Below are positions 34,119 through 42,135 of a DNA stretch of 64,000 nt, in pieces. Under the pieces are notes generated by a model, which was not told where the DNA came from, ran no database searches, and saw nothing but the letters and a program-made list of their open reading frames with translations. Each line of letters begins with the position of its first letter. Within the stretch, counting starts at the first letter, position 1. The stretch is from the NCBI GenBank assembly GCA_947175495.1, contig CAMWNB010000002.1, positions 31,029-95,028 of the forward strand, written 5' to 3'. Source of the DNA: an uncultured Porphyromonadaceae bacterium. Its GTDB lineage: Bacteria; Bacteroidota; Bacteroidia; Bacteroidales; Muribaculaceae. The translations under genes were made by a program, and so were the position numbers.

Positions 34119-36230
34119 ATGAACAAAACACTCAACGCAATTATCATGAGTGCATCAGCCATTCTCGCCGCGGCCGGTTCCGCAGCTGCGGCCGATGCCC
34201 CGATGATTGACCGCGTGGACTTCAAGAGCGAGTCCGGCGTGTTCGACATCGATGCCCTTGAGGCGCTCGGGCGTGTCAGCTCGCCCTGTGTGAGCCCCGA
34301 CGGAAAGACCGTGCTTTTCGGCATCTCCTACGAGAGCCTTGAGCAGAATGCCTCCAACAACGACCTCTACACTCTGAACCTCGACGTCAAGAACGCACAG
34401 CCCGTGCGCATCACCTCTACGCCCAAGAGCGAGAGCGGCGCCGTGTGGATGGCCGACGGGCGCATCGCCTTCCTCTATCCCGACGCCGACGGGGCCATGC
34501 AGATGTGGCTCATGAACGCCGACGGCACCGACCGCATGCAGGCGTCGGAGCACAAAGGCGGCATCAGCGGCTTCCTTATCTCGCCCGACGGCAAAAAAGT
34601 GGTGGTGATCGGCAACGTCAAGTATGCCCGCACGGCCGCCGACATCTATCCCGACCTGCCCAAGGCCACCGGCCGCGTGGTCGACGATCTCATGTACAAG
34701 CATTGGGACGAGTGGGTGACCGAAATTCCCCATCCCTTCATCGGCGACTTCGACGGCAAGACTGTCACCGGCCTCAAGGACATCATGGCCGACGAGCCAT
34801 TCGAGGCGCCTATGAAGCCGTTTGGCGGCGTGGAGTCCTTCGCGTGGAGCCCCGACAGCGAGATGCTGGTGTATGTGTCCCGCAAGAAGACAGGCATGGA
34901 CTACGCGGTGTCGACCAACTCCGACCTCTATCTCTATCACCTCGCCACCGGCAAGACGCACAATCTCACCGAAGGTATGCTCGGCTACGACACCATGCCT
35001 GCGTTCTCTCCCGACGGCAAGACGCTGGCATGGCTCTCGATGGAGCACGACGGCTATGAGAGCGACCGCAACCGTCTCTTCATTCTCGACTGCGCCACGG
35101 CCGAGAAACGCGACCTCACCGCCGACTGGGACTACACCATCGATGAATTCGCATGGGCGCCCGACGGCAAGAGCATCTATTTCATCGCCCCCCATCAGGG
35201 CGTTATACCGGTGTTCTCTATCGACGTGAAGACGCAGGCCATCCGCAAACTCACCGATGTGTGTGCCGACTTCACCTCGCTCGCTCCTGTCGGCAACGAC
35301 CGTCTCGTCACCATGAACCATAGCATGCTTCGCCCCAACGAACTGCAGCTTATCACCCTCAAGGGCAAGAAAGCCCCCGTGCTTACGCCCCTCACCGACG
35401 TCAACGGATTCATCTTCGCACAGGTTGACATGCCTGCCGTTGAAAAACGCATGGTGCCGACCACCGACGGCAAGGAGATGCTTGTATGGGTGGTGTATCC
35501 GCCCAAGTTCGACGCCACAAAGAAGTATCCTGCCATCCTCTATTGCCAGGGCGGACCGCAACAGCCCGTCAGCCAGTTCTGGAGCTATCGATGGAATCTG
35601 GCACTCATGGGTGCTAACGGCTATATCGTAATAGCACCCAATCGTCGAGGCCTTCCCGGTTTCGGCACGGAGTGGAACGCGCAGATATCCAAGGACTATC
35701 CCGGTCAGAACATGCAGGACTATCTTGCCGCGGTCGACAATCTCAAGGCCGAGCCCTATGTGGACGACGCCCGCATCGGCGCCACCGGCGCCAGCTACGG
35801 CGGTTTCTCTGTCTATTGGCTTGCCGGCAATCACGACGGTCGCTTCGCCGCCCTTCTGGCTCATGCCGGTATCTTCAACATGGAAGCCCAGTACCTCGAG
35901 ACAGAGGAGATGTGGTTCGCCAACTGGGATATGGGTGGTGCCTTCTGGGAGAAGGACAATGCAGTGGCGCAGCGCACGTTCGCCAATTCACCCCACCGCT
36001 TCGTCGACCGGTGGACTGCTCCCATCATGATTTCACACGGCGAATACGACTACCGCATACTCGCTTCGCAGGGAATGGCCGCTTTCAACGCTGCCAAGCT
36101 CCGTGGCATCCCTGCCGAGATGGTGATCTATCCCGACGAGAACCACTGGATTCTCAAACCCCAGAACGCAGTGATGTGGCAGCGTCTTTTCTTCCGTTGG
36201 TTTGACCGCTGGCTCAAGGACGAGAAGTAA
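34119..36230 (+). CDS. Dipeptidyl peptidase 5-like S9 serine peptidase
   Basis: This 703-residue secreted peptidase has a signal peptide (about residues 1-25), a beta-propeller (with SPDGKK, WSPDSEML and APDGKSIYF blades) and an alpha/beta hydrolase domain. The catalytic triad is Ser559 (GASYGG), Asp644 (HGEYDYR) and His676 (DENHWI). The pattern around the serine (GASYGGFSVYWLAG) matches Porphyromonas gingivalis DPP5, which removes N-terminal dipeptides ending in Ala or hydrophobic residues in the periplasm. That substrate call is by similarity. A second S9 peptidase (DPP4) is at 39946. Start at 34119, with an AT-rich leader. Confidence 0.9.
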   Translation: MNKTLNAIIMSASAILAAAGSAAAADAPMIDRVDFKSESGVFDIDALEALGRVSSPCVSPDGKTVLFGISYESLEQNASNNDLYTLNLDVKNAQPVRITSTPKSESGAVWMADGRIAFLYPDADGAMQMWLMNADGTDRMQASEHKGGISGFLISPDGKKVVVIGNVKYARTAADIYPDLPKATGRVVDDLMYKHWDEWVTEIPHPFIGDFDGKTVTGLKDIMADEPFEAPMKPFGGVESFAWSPDSEMLVYVSRKKTGMDYAVSTNSDLYLYHLATGKTHNLTEGMLGYDTMPAFSPDGKTLAWLSMEHDGYESDRNRLFILDCATAEKRDLTADWDYTIDEFAWAPDGKSIYFIAPHQGVIPVFSIDVKTQAIRKLTDVCADFTSLAPVGNDRLVTMNHSMLRPNELQLITLKGKKAPVLTPLTDVNGFIFAQVDMPAVEKRMVPTTDGKEMLVWVVYPPKFDATKKYPAILYCQGGPQQPVSQFWSYRWNLALMGANGYIVIAPNRRGLPGFGTEWNAQISKDYPGQNMQDYLAAVDNLKAEPYVDDARIGATGASYGGFSVYWLAGNHDGRFAALLAHAGIFNMEAQYLETEEMWFANWDMGGAFWEKDNAVAQRTFANSPHRFVDRWTAPIMISHGEYDYRILASQGMAAFNAAKLRGIPAEMVIYPDENHWILKPQNAVMWQRLFFRWFDRWLKDEK

Positions 36231-36256
36231 TCCCGTCTTTCTCCATACTTCTGTTG

Positions 36257-36292
36257 CAGGGCTTATAGGGCGTGCATGCCTTGTAGGCCCTG
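36257..36292 (+). terminator. Terminator after the DPP5 gene
   Basis: A 9-bp outer stem (36257-36265 with 36284-36292, one mismatch) encloses a smaller inner GC hairpin and is followed by TCTTTATT. The 250-base gap also holds the rplM promoter and leader. Confidence 0.55.
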
Positions 36293-36340
36293 TCTTTATT
36301 CTTGAAAGTTAAAAATATTTAACAAAAAAGCGCTAAGGCA

Positions 36341-36370
36341 TTGCTATGTACGAAAAAAAACGTACCTTTG
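36341..36370 (+). promoter_or_regulatory. Promoter of rplM-rpsI-rpsB-tsf
   Basis: TTG (36341-36343) and TACCTTTG (36363-36370) are spaced by 19 bases. Transcription would start near 36374, giving a leader of about 110 bases. Confidence 0.75.
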
Positions 36371-36411
36371 CAGGCCGATTATGTCCAATTAAAGCATCAG
36401 CGGCATTCGGG

Positions 36412-36441
36412 CGAAGTGCTTTTGGCCGAGCAGCGCCTTCG
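36412..36441 (+). promoter_or_regulatory. Hairpin in the rplM leader
   Basis: CGAAGTGCT (36412-36420) can pair with AGCGCCTTCG (36432-36441), with one bulge, in the leader between the promoter and the GTG of rplM. Ribosomal proteins often regulate their own operons through such leader structures. Confidence 0.5.
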
Positions 36442-36482
36442 TGTCGCACATTTAATTAACAACTAATCAAGAAATTACTAAA

Positions 36483-36962
36483 GTGGATACTTTAAGCTAC
36501 AAAACCCTTTCGCCCAACGCACAGAGCGTAGAGCACCAGTGGGTGGTGATCGACGCAACGGACCAGCCCCTTGGCCGTCTGTGCTCGAAGGTCGCAATGC
36601 TGCTCCGTGGCAAAAACAAACCCAGCTACTCCCCCAACGTGGAGTGCGGCGACAATGTTATCATCATCAACGCCGACAAAGTGCTTCTGACCGGTAAGAA
36701 ATTCACCGATCGCATCTACTACAACTTCACTGGCTATCCCGGCGGTCAGCGCGAGCTCACCCCCGAAGTGCTCATGAAAAAGAGCTTCAACAAGCACATC
36801 AAGCCCGGCATGCACCCCCTCTTCATCCGTGTGATGAAAGGAATGCTTCCCAAGAACCGTCTTGGCCGTCGACTGATCGAGAACATGCACGTGTACAATG
36901 GTCCTGAGCACCCCCACGCTGCCCAGAACCCCATCGTTGTAGATGTTAACACCCTGAAATAA
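36483..36962 (+). CDS. rplM: 50S ribosomal protein L13
   Basis: This 159-residue protein assembles early in the large subunit. It has the typical [27 protein letters not shown] and [14 protein letters not shown] stretches, and [10 protein letters not shown] near the C-terminus. I take GTG at 36483 as start, which gives (V)DTLSYKT as in related Bacteroidales L13 proteins; no ATG lies in the right place. It leads the rpsI gene by 11 bases. Confidence 0.97.
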   Translation: MDTLSYKTLSPNAQSVEHQWVVIDATDQPLGRLCSKVAMLLRGKNKPSYSPNVECGDNVIIINADKVLLTGKKFTDRIYYNFTGYPGGQRELTPEVLMKKSFNKHIKPGMHPLFIRVMKGMLPKNRLGRRLIENMHVYNGPEHPHAAQNPIVVDVNTLK

Positions 36963-36973
36963 TCGTAAGAAGC

Positions 36974-37360
36974 ATGGAAAATATCAATGCAGTTGGCCGT
37001 CGTAAGGCCGCCGTCGCACGCGTAATCCTCAAAGAAGGCACCGGCGTCATCACTATCAACAAGCGCCCCCTCGAAGTGTACTTCCCCTCTTCGATTCTTC
37101 AGTTCATCGTCAAGCAGCCCCTCACCACTCTCGACGCTGCCGAAAAGTACGACATCCACGTCAACCTCGACGGTGGTGGCTACAAAGGCCAGGCTGAGGC
37201 TCTCCGTCTCGGCATCGCCCGCGCACTGGTGAAAATCAACCCCGACGACAAGGCTGTGCTCCGCAAGGCCGGCTTCATGACCCGCGACGCACGCGCCGTA
37301 GAGCGTAAAAAGCCCGGTCAGCCCAAGGCCCGCAAGCGCTTCCAGTTCAGCAAGCGTTAA
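36974..37360 (+). CDS. rpsI: 30S ribosomal protein S9
   Basis: This 128-residue S9 protein has the expected [13 protein letters not shown] start, a [19 protein letters not shown] core and the C-terminal basic tail ending KRFQFSKR, which reaches the ribosomal P site. It follows rplM by 11 bases. The 151-base gap to rpsB holds several small hairpins. Confidence 0.98.
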   Translation: MENINAVGRRKAAVARVILKEGTGVITINKRPLEVYFPSSILQFIVKQPLTTLDAAEKYDIHVNLDGGGYKGQAEALRLGIARALVKINPDDKAVLRKAGFMTRDARAVERKKPGQPKARKRFQFSKR

Positions 37361-37402
37361 TCGCGCATGCTGTCGCCGCCCCCGCAGGAGCGGCATAAAA
37401 CG

Positions 37403-37451
37403 GTCCTATAGCAGGACAGTGTTTAGTATCTAAACCGCGTGGATGGACACG
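37403..37451 (+). promoter_or_regulatory. Cluster of three hairpins in the leader of rpsB
   Basis: Three consecutive stems lie between rpsI and rpsB: GTCCT/AGGAC (37403-37417), GTTTAG/CTAAAC (37421-37435) and CGTG/CACG (37438-37451). No promoter of the consensus type is evident in this gap. The structure probably regulates rpsB-tsf, as S2 or L-protein leaders do elsewhere. It does not resemble a terminator, since no T run follows. Confidence 0.55.
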
Positions 37452-37511
37452 TTCCCTACCGCCCGGTTGCATTTCCCACAAGAACGTAAACCAACAACAC
37501 AAATTAAAAGT

Positions 37512-38351
37512 ATGGCAACACCCACTTTTGACCAACTTCTCGAGGCAGGATGCCATTTCGGCCACCTCAAGCGTAAATGGAATCCCGCCATGGCTCCTTA
37601 CATCTTCATGGAGCGCAATGGTATCCACATCATCGATCTCTATAAGACTGCCGCTAAGCTCGACGAAGCTGCAGCCGCTCTCAAGAATATCGCCAAGCAG
37701 GGCAAGAAAGTGCTCTTCGTGGCAACCAAAAAACAGGCCAAGCAGGTAGTAGCCGACAAGGCTGCCGCCGTGAACATGCCCTACGTCATCGAACGCTGGC
37801 CCGGCGGCATGCTCACCAACTTCCCCACCATCCGCAAGGCTGTGAAGAAGATGACCACCATCGACCGCATGGCCAAGGACGGCACCTTCGACAACCTCAG
37901 CAAGCGCGAGCGTCTGCAGATTTCGCGCCAGCGCGCCAAGCTGGAAAAGACCCTCGGCTCCATCGCCGACCTCAACCGTCTGCCCAGCGCACTCTTCGTA
38001 GTCGACGTGCTCAAAGAGCGCATCGCTGTCGCTGAGGCCAACCGTCTCGGTATCCCCGTGTTCGCTATGGTCGACACCAACAGCGATCCCAACGGCGTTG
38101 ACTTCGTGATCCCCTGCAACGACGACGCATCCAAGAGCATCGAACTCGTGCTCGACACCGTCATCGCCGCTATGGCCGAAGGTCTCGAAGAGCGCAAGGT
38201 CGAGAAGGTCGACACCGAAAAGGATGCTCCTGCAGCTGACGCAGCTCCCCGTCGCGAACGCCGTCGTGTGCGTCGCTCCGATGTTGAGCCCGAAGCAGCC
38301 GCAGCTCCCGAAGAGGAAGCAGCAGCGCCTGCAGAAGAAGCTGCCGAATAA
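37512..38351 (+). CDS. rpsB: 30S ribosomal protein S2
   Basis: This 279-residue S2 protein has the start TFDQLLEAGCHFGHLKRKWNP, IIDLYKTAAKLDEAA, FVATKKQAKQVV and WPGGMLTNFPT. An Ala/Glu/Pro-rich extension of about 50 residues follows the usual end, ending EEAAAPAEEAAE. Such extensions are common in Bacteroidetes S2. Start is ATG 37512 (MATPTFDQ), since the upstream in-frame ATG lies in the leader structures. It is paired with tsf. Confidence 0.97.
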   Translation: MATPTFDQLLEAGCHFGHLKRKWNPAMAPYIFMERNGIHIIDLYKTAAKLDEAAAALKNIAKQGKKVLFVATKKQAKQVVADKAAAVNMPYVIERWPGGMLTNFPTIRKAVKKMTTIDRMAKDGTFDNLSKRERLQISRQRAKLEKTLGSIADLNRLPSALFVVDVLKERIAVAEANRLGIPVFAMVDTNSDPNGVDFVIPCNDDASKSIELVLDTVIAAMAEGLEERKVEKVDTEKDAPAADAAPRRERRRVRRSDVEPEAAAAPEEEAAAPAEEAAE

Positions 38352-38404
38352 TTCCGGCATGCTGCTTGAAATAAACTTAGTATAACCCGCAAAACATCTA
38401 CAAT

Positions 38405-39397
38405 ATGGCACCATCCATGGCAGATATCACCAAGCTGCGCCACCTTACAAGCGCCGGCCTGATGGACTGCAAAAAAGCTCTGGCCGAGACCAACGGCGAC
38501 ATTGAAGCTGCCGTTGAAATCCTCCGCAAGAAGGGCCAGGCCGTAGCCGCCAAGCGCGAAGACCGCGAGGCTGCCGAAGGCTGTGTACTTTCCAAGCACG
38601 AAGGCAATTTCGCTGCAGTGCTTGCCTTGAAGTGTGAAACCGACTTCGTAGCCAAGAACGCCGGCTTCGTTGCCCTCACACAGGAAATCCTCGACGCCGC
38701 TGTTGCCGCCCGCTGCAAGACCCTCGACGATGTCAAGGCTCTTGAAATCAACGGCCGCACCGTTGCCGACCTCGTGGTCGAAGAAACCGGCAAGACCGGC
38801 GAAAAGACCGAAATCGGCGCATATGAGAGCATCGAGGCTCCCTCCACCATGAGCTACAACCACCTCGGCAACAAGCTCGCCACCATCGTGGGCTTCAGCC
38901 AGGAAGGCGTTGACTATCAGGTGGGCCGTGACGTGGCCATGCAGGTCGCTTCCATGAACCCCGTGGCTGTGAGCCGCGACGCTGTTCCCCAGGCCGTTGT
39001 CGAAGCCGAATACAATGTGGCTATCGAAAAGACCAAGGAAGAGCAGGTGAAGAAAGCTGTTGAGGCTGCCCTCAAGAAGGCCGGCATCAACCCCAACCTC
39101 GTCGACAGCGAAGCCCACATCGAGAGCAACATCGCGAAGGGCTGGCTTACTGAAGAAGAGGCTGCCAAGGCTCGCGAAATCGCTAAGACAACTGCCGAGG
39201 CCAAGGCTGCAAACCTGCCCGAGCAGATGATTCAGAACATTGCCAACGGCCGTGTCAACAAGTTCTATAAGGAGTCCGTGCTCATGGAGCAGGAGTTCAT
39301 CAAGGACGGCAGCCTCACCATCGCTGCTTACCTCGAACAGGCTTCGAAAGGTCTTGTCGCTGTAGCCTTCAAGCGCGTTAATCTGAATCAGGACTAA
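38405..39397 (+). CDS. tsf: Elongation factor Ts
   Basis: This 330-residue nucleotide exchange factor for EF-Tu has the N-terminal UBA-like domain (MADITKLRHLTSAGLMDCKKAL), the TDFVAKN motif (within CETDFVAKNAG) and the C-terminal core with GRVNKFYKESVLMEQ. ATG 38405 is preferred; a second ATG 4 codons in is possible. It is the last gene of the ribosomal operon, 53 bases after rpsB. Confidence 0.97.
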   Translation: MAPSMADITKLRHLTSAGLMDCKKALAETNGDIEAAVEILRKKGQAVAAKREDREAAEGCVLSKHEGNFAAVLALKCETDFVAKNAGFVALTQEILDAAVAARCKTLDDVKALEINGRTVADLVVEETGKTGEKTEIGAYESIEAPSTMSYNHLGNKLATIVGFSQEGVDYQVGRDVAMQVASMNPVAVSRDAVPQAVVEAEYNVAIEKTKEEQVKKAVEAALKKAGINPNLVDSEAHIESNIAKGWLTEEEAAKAREIAKTTAEAKAANLPEQMIQNIANGRVNKFYKESVLMEQEFIKDGSLTIAAYLEQASKGLVAVAFKRVNLNQD

Positions 39398-39426
39398 TCG
39401 CGAAAGCGTCATAACTTATGCTATAG

Positions 39427-39457
39427 ACAGAGTCTGCACACTGCGTGCAGGCTCTGT
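39427..39457 (+). terminator. Terminator of the rplM-tsf operon
   Basis: A 13-bp stem (39427-39439 with 39445-39457, one mismatch) with a 5-base loop is followed by TTTTGTTATTGTTG. Confidence 0.88.
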
Positions 39458-39515
39458 TTTGTTATTGTTGTGTTATAAAAATATGTTTTATAACATGTTT
39501 TTCAAAAACTTTTTG

Positions 39516-39523
39516 TAACTTTG
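39516..39523 (+). promoter_or_regulatory. -7 box of the 38-residue ORF transcript
   Basis: TAACTTTG matches the consensus; the region just before it is AT-rich, but no clear TTTG is found 20 bases upstream. Transcription would start near 39529, leaving a leader of about 90 bases. Confidence 0.55.
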
Positions 39524-39557
39524 CAGTGTTATTTAAGTGAAAAGATTGATGAGAGCT

Positions 39558-39575
39558 AAGCGCCGGAGGGCGCTT
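39558..39575 (+). promoter_or_regulatory. Hairpin in the leader of the 38-residue ORF
   Basis: AAGCGCC (39558-39564) pairs with GGCGCTT (39569-39575) around a 4-base loop, in the untranslated leader. It may stabilise or regulate the message. Confidence 0.45.
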
Positions 39576-39618
39576 GATGATTTACATCTCGGTTTTTATT
39601 AACTAAAGGTACAATATT

Positions 39619-39735
39619 ATGAACATGATCAAGAAAGCAGTAGAATGGTACTGCATTGCAAGTTCCGCGCTGTACAGCGCCGACATGGGCAAGACCGACG
39701 CGTTCGAACGTCTCAATGAGATTGTGCGCCATTGA
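39619..39735 (+). CDS. Small ORF, 38 residues
   Basis: An ATG at 39619 opens a frame of 38 codons ending at TGA 39733-39735. The product starts NMIKKAVEWYCIASSALYS and continues with a polar tail (GKTDAFERLNEIVRH), predicted to be one amphipathic helix. It is preceded by a consensus -7 box and a hairpin leader, and followed within 110 bases by a GC-rich, T-tailed region. It has no match I know. Gene status is plausible on context only; it may instead be a structured RNA. Confidence 0.5.
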   Translation: MNMIKKAVEWYCIASSALYSADMGKTDAFERLNEIVRH

Positions 39736-39805
39736 AGCCCACGGCAGAGATGCCTTGACGCAACGCCTGCCGCATTTCTAACCTGATATTCACTTTTAAA
39801 TATAG

Positions 39806-39846
39806 CATGAGCGCCCCTCCGGAGTCCCGGCGGCGGCGTTTTTTTG
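39806..39846 (+). terminator. Possible terminator after the 38-residue ORF
   Basis: A GC-rich imperfect stem is followed by a run of seven T at 39840-39846. The pairing is weak (CGCC...GGCG core). Confidence 0.4.
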
Positions 39847-39879
39847 TGTGTTTTAATGGTGCGTTTCGAAGATATTTTC

Positions 39880-39887
39880 TATCTTTG
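39880..39887 (+). promoter_or_regulatory. -7 box of the DPP4 operon
   Basis: TATCTTTG fits the consensus and lies 58 bases before the DPP4 start codon at 39946. Confidence 0.55.
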
Positions 39888-39945
39888 TAGGACAATAGGA
39901 CGCCATCTTGTTTTGGCGATGCAATCATATAGCTTACAAGAGTTT

Positions 39946-42135
39946 ATGAAAATTCGTTATATCGCAATATCAGCGCTTGCGCTCGCATGCTCGACTTTCT
40001 TCGCCGATGCACGGCAAAACCAGGCTGTCGTTGACCTCGCACGGTTCACCGCTCCGGCCAACAAGCCGGTCGCGCCCGAGAATTATTCATATCTGCCGGA
40101 CGGAACGGCATTGCGAATGAGCGCGGACGGGCGCGCCATAGTGCGTGTGGACCTCAAGACCGGGAAGGACGGCGATGTGCTGCTCGATCTGGGCCATACG
40201 CGCGAGAACACCATAGCCGACATGGACGGGTACACCGTCAGTCCCAACGGCGAGCAGATTTTGGTGTGGCGTGAGACACGGCAGATATACCGCCGCTCGT
40301 TCGAGGCCCGCTATTATGTGTATGAAGTGCGCTCGCGCCTGTTGCGGCCGCTCAGTGCCGGCCACGCGTTTGTGCAGAGCCCGGTGTTTTCGCCGGATAG
40401 CCGGATGGTGGCCTTTGTGGCCGGAAACAATATATATATCAAAAAACTCGACTATGACACCGAGGTGGCCGTGACTACCGATGGAGAGCGCAACAGTGTG
40501 ATAAACGGCGTGCCCGACTGGACCTATGAGGAAGAGTTCACGACCACATGCTCCATGGCATGGGCTCCGGATGCGCTCACCCTCAGCTATCTGCGCTACG
40601 ATGAGAGCGATGTGCCCATGTACAGCTTCCCTCTTTATGAAGGTTTCTGCGACCCGCGCACGGAGTACGCCCTTTACCCCGGCGCATACAGCTACAAGTA
40701 TCCTGTGGCCGGTGCTGTCAACTCGCGCGTCAGCCTGCATAGCTACGATGTCGAGACCCGCAAAATCAAGGATATTGAGATTAAGGCCCCCGGCATAGAG
40801 TACATTCCGCGCATCGGATATGGCGACACTCCCGAGCGTCTTGTGGTGGCCACGCTCAACCGCGATCAGAACCGTTTTGAAGTGTTTTCCGTCAACCCGA
40901 AGAGCACGGTGGTCAAGAGCATATATGTGGAGGAAAGCAAGGCGTGGATTGCGCCCGAGACTTATGAACAGCTCCACCTGGGCAAGACAGGCATGGTGGT
41001 GATGTCGTCGCGCAGCGGCTTTTCCCAGCTCTATGAATATGCCTACACAGGCACGCAGCTGCGCCGGATTACCGCCGGCGACTATGATGTCACTGCCTAT
41101 TACGGCGCGGACGCAAAGGGCAATCACTACTATCAGGTGGCCGCCCCCACGCCCATGGACCGCACCGTGCGGCGTGTCGACTCAAAGGGAAAGGAACAGA
41201 CACTCTCGCCGGCAAGCGGCACAGCTTCGGCCGAGTTCACTCCGGCCATGGATATGATGGTGATGTGCCACAGTGCGGTGGACAAGGCTCCTGAGTACAA
41301 GCTGATGACCTCGGCCGGGGCCTCAGTGCGCACCATTGAGGACAACAGCAGCTATGCCGCGCAGTATGCTTCGCTCCCCGTCAAGGAATTCTTCGAGATG
41401 ACCACCGATGGCGGAGAGAAACTCAATGGCTACGTCATAAAGCCTGCCGGAATGCAAGCCGGGCGCAAGTATCCGGTGATTATGTCGCAGTACAGCGGCC
41501 CCGGGTCGCAGAGTGTGCTCAACCGCTGGAGCGTCGACTGGGAGCAATATTATGCCACACAGGGCTATGTAGTGGTCTGCGTGGATGGTCGCGGCACCGG
41601 TGGCCGCGGGCGTGCGTTCAGCGATGTCGTGTACAAGCGTCTTGGCCATTATGAGACCATCGACCAGCTTGCGGCCGCGCGCTATGCAGCCTCGTTGCCA
41701 TATGCCGATGGCTCGCGCATAGGCATCTATGGATGGAGCTACGGCGGCTACGAAGCGCTGATGTGCGCCTCGGCCGATGGTTGCCCCTATGCAGCCGCGG
41801 TGGCTGTGGCGCCGGTGACCGACTGGCGCTATTACGACACGGTGTATGCCGAGCGCTATATGCTCACTCCCCAGCAGAATGCCGACGGATATGCCGCCTC
41901 CGCGCCTCTCGGCCGCGCCACGCGCCTTGCCTGCCCCTTGCTCATCATGAGCGGCACGGCCGACGACAACGTGCACATGTTCAACACGATGCAATATGTG
42001 TCGGCCCTTCAGTGCGCCGGAATGCTCTGCGACATGTTTATCTTCCCCAATATGAATCACAGCATCAACGGCTGCGACGCGCGTGCCGTGGTGTATGCTA
42101 AAATGCTCGATTTCTTTAATTCGAAATTGAAATGA
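39946..42135 (+). CDS. Dipeptidyl peptidase IV-type S9 serine peptidase
   Basis: This 729-residue secreted peptidase removes X-Pro or X-Ala dipeptides from peptides in the periplasm. It has a signal peptide (about residues 1-20, ending FADA), an N-terminal beta-propeller with the double-Glu substrate-anchoring motif DWTYEEEF (Glu195-Glu197), and the hydrolase domain. The triad is Ser598 (GWSYGG), Asp673/674 (GTADDNVH) and His705 (NMNHSI). I set the start at 39946 (MKIRYIAIS) to keep a proper signal peptide. It overlaps the next gene by ATGA, so the two are coupled. Confidence 0.95.
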   Translation: MKIRYIAISALALACSTFFADARQNQAVVDLARFTAPANKPVAPENYSYLPDGTALRMSADGRAIVRVDLKTGKDGDVLLDLGHTRENTIADMDGYTVSPNGEQILVWRETRQIYRRSFEARYYVYEVRSRLLRPLSAGHAFVQSPVFSPDSRMVAFVAGNNIYIKKLDYDTEVAVTTDGERNSVINGVPDWTYEEEFTTTCSMAWAPDALTLSYLRYDESDVPMYSFPLYEGFCDPRTEYALYPGAYSYKYPVAGAVNSRVSLHSYDVETRKIKDIEIKAPGIEYIPRIGYGDTPERLVVATLNRDQNRFEVFSVNPKSTVVKSIYVEESKAWIAPETYEQLHLGKTGMVVMSSRSGFSQLYEYAYTGTQLRRITAGDYDVTAYYGADAKGNHYYQVAAPTPMDRTVRRVDSKGKEQTLSPASGTASAEFTPAMDMMVMCHSAVDKAPEYKLMTSAGASVRTIEDNSSYAAQYASLPVKEFFEMTTDGGEKLNGYVIKPAGMQAGRKYPVIMSQYSGPGSQSVLNRWSVDWEQYYATQGYVVVCVDGRGTGGRGRAFSDVVYKRLGHYETIDQLAAARYAASLPYADGSRIGIYGWSYGGYEALMCASADGCPYAAAVAVAPVTDWRYYDTVYAERYMLTPQQNADGYAASAPLGRATRLACPLLIMSGTADDNVHMFNTMQYVSALQCAGMLCDMFIFPNMNHSINGCDARAVVYAKMLDFFNSKLK

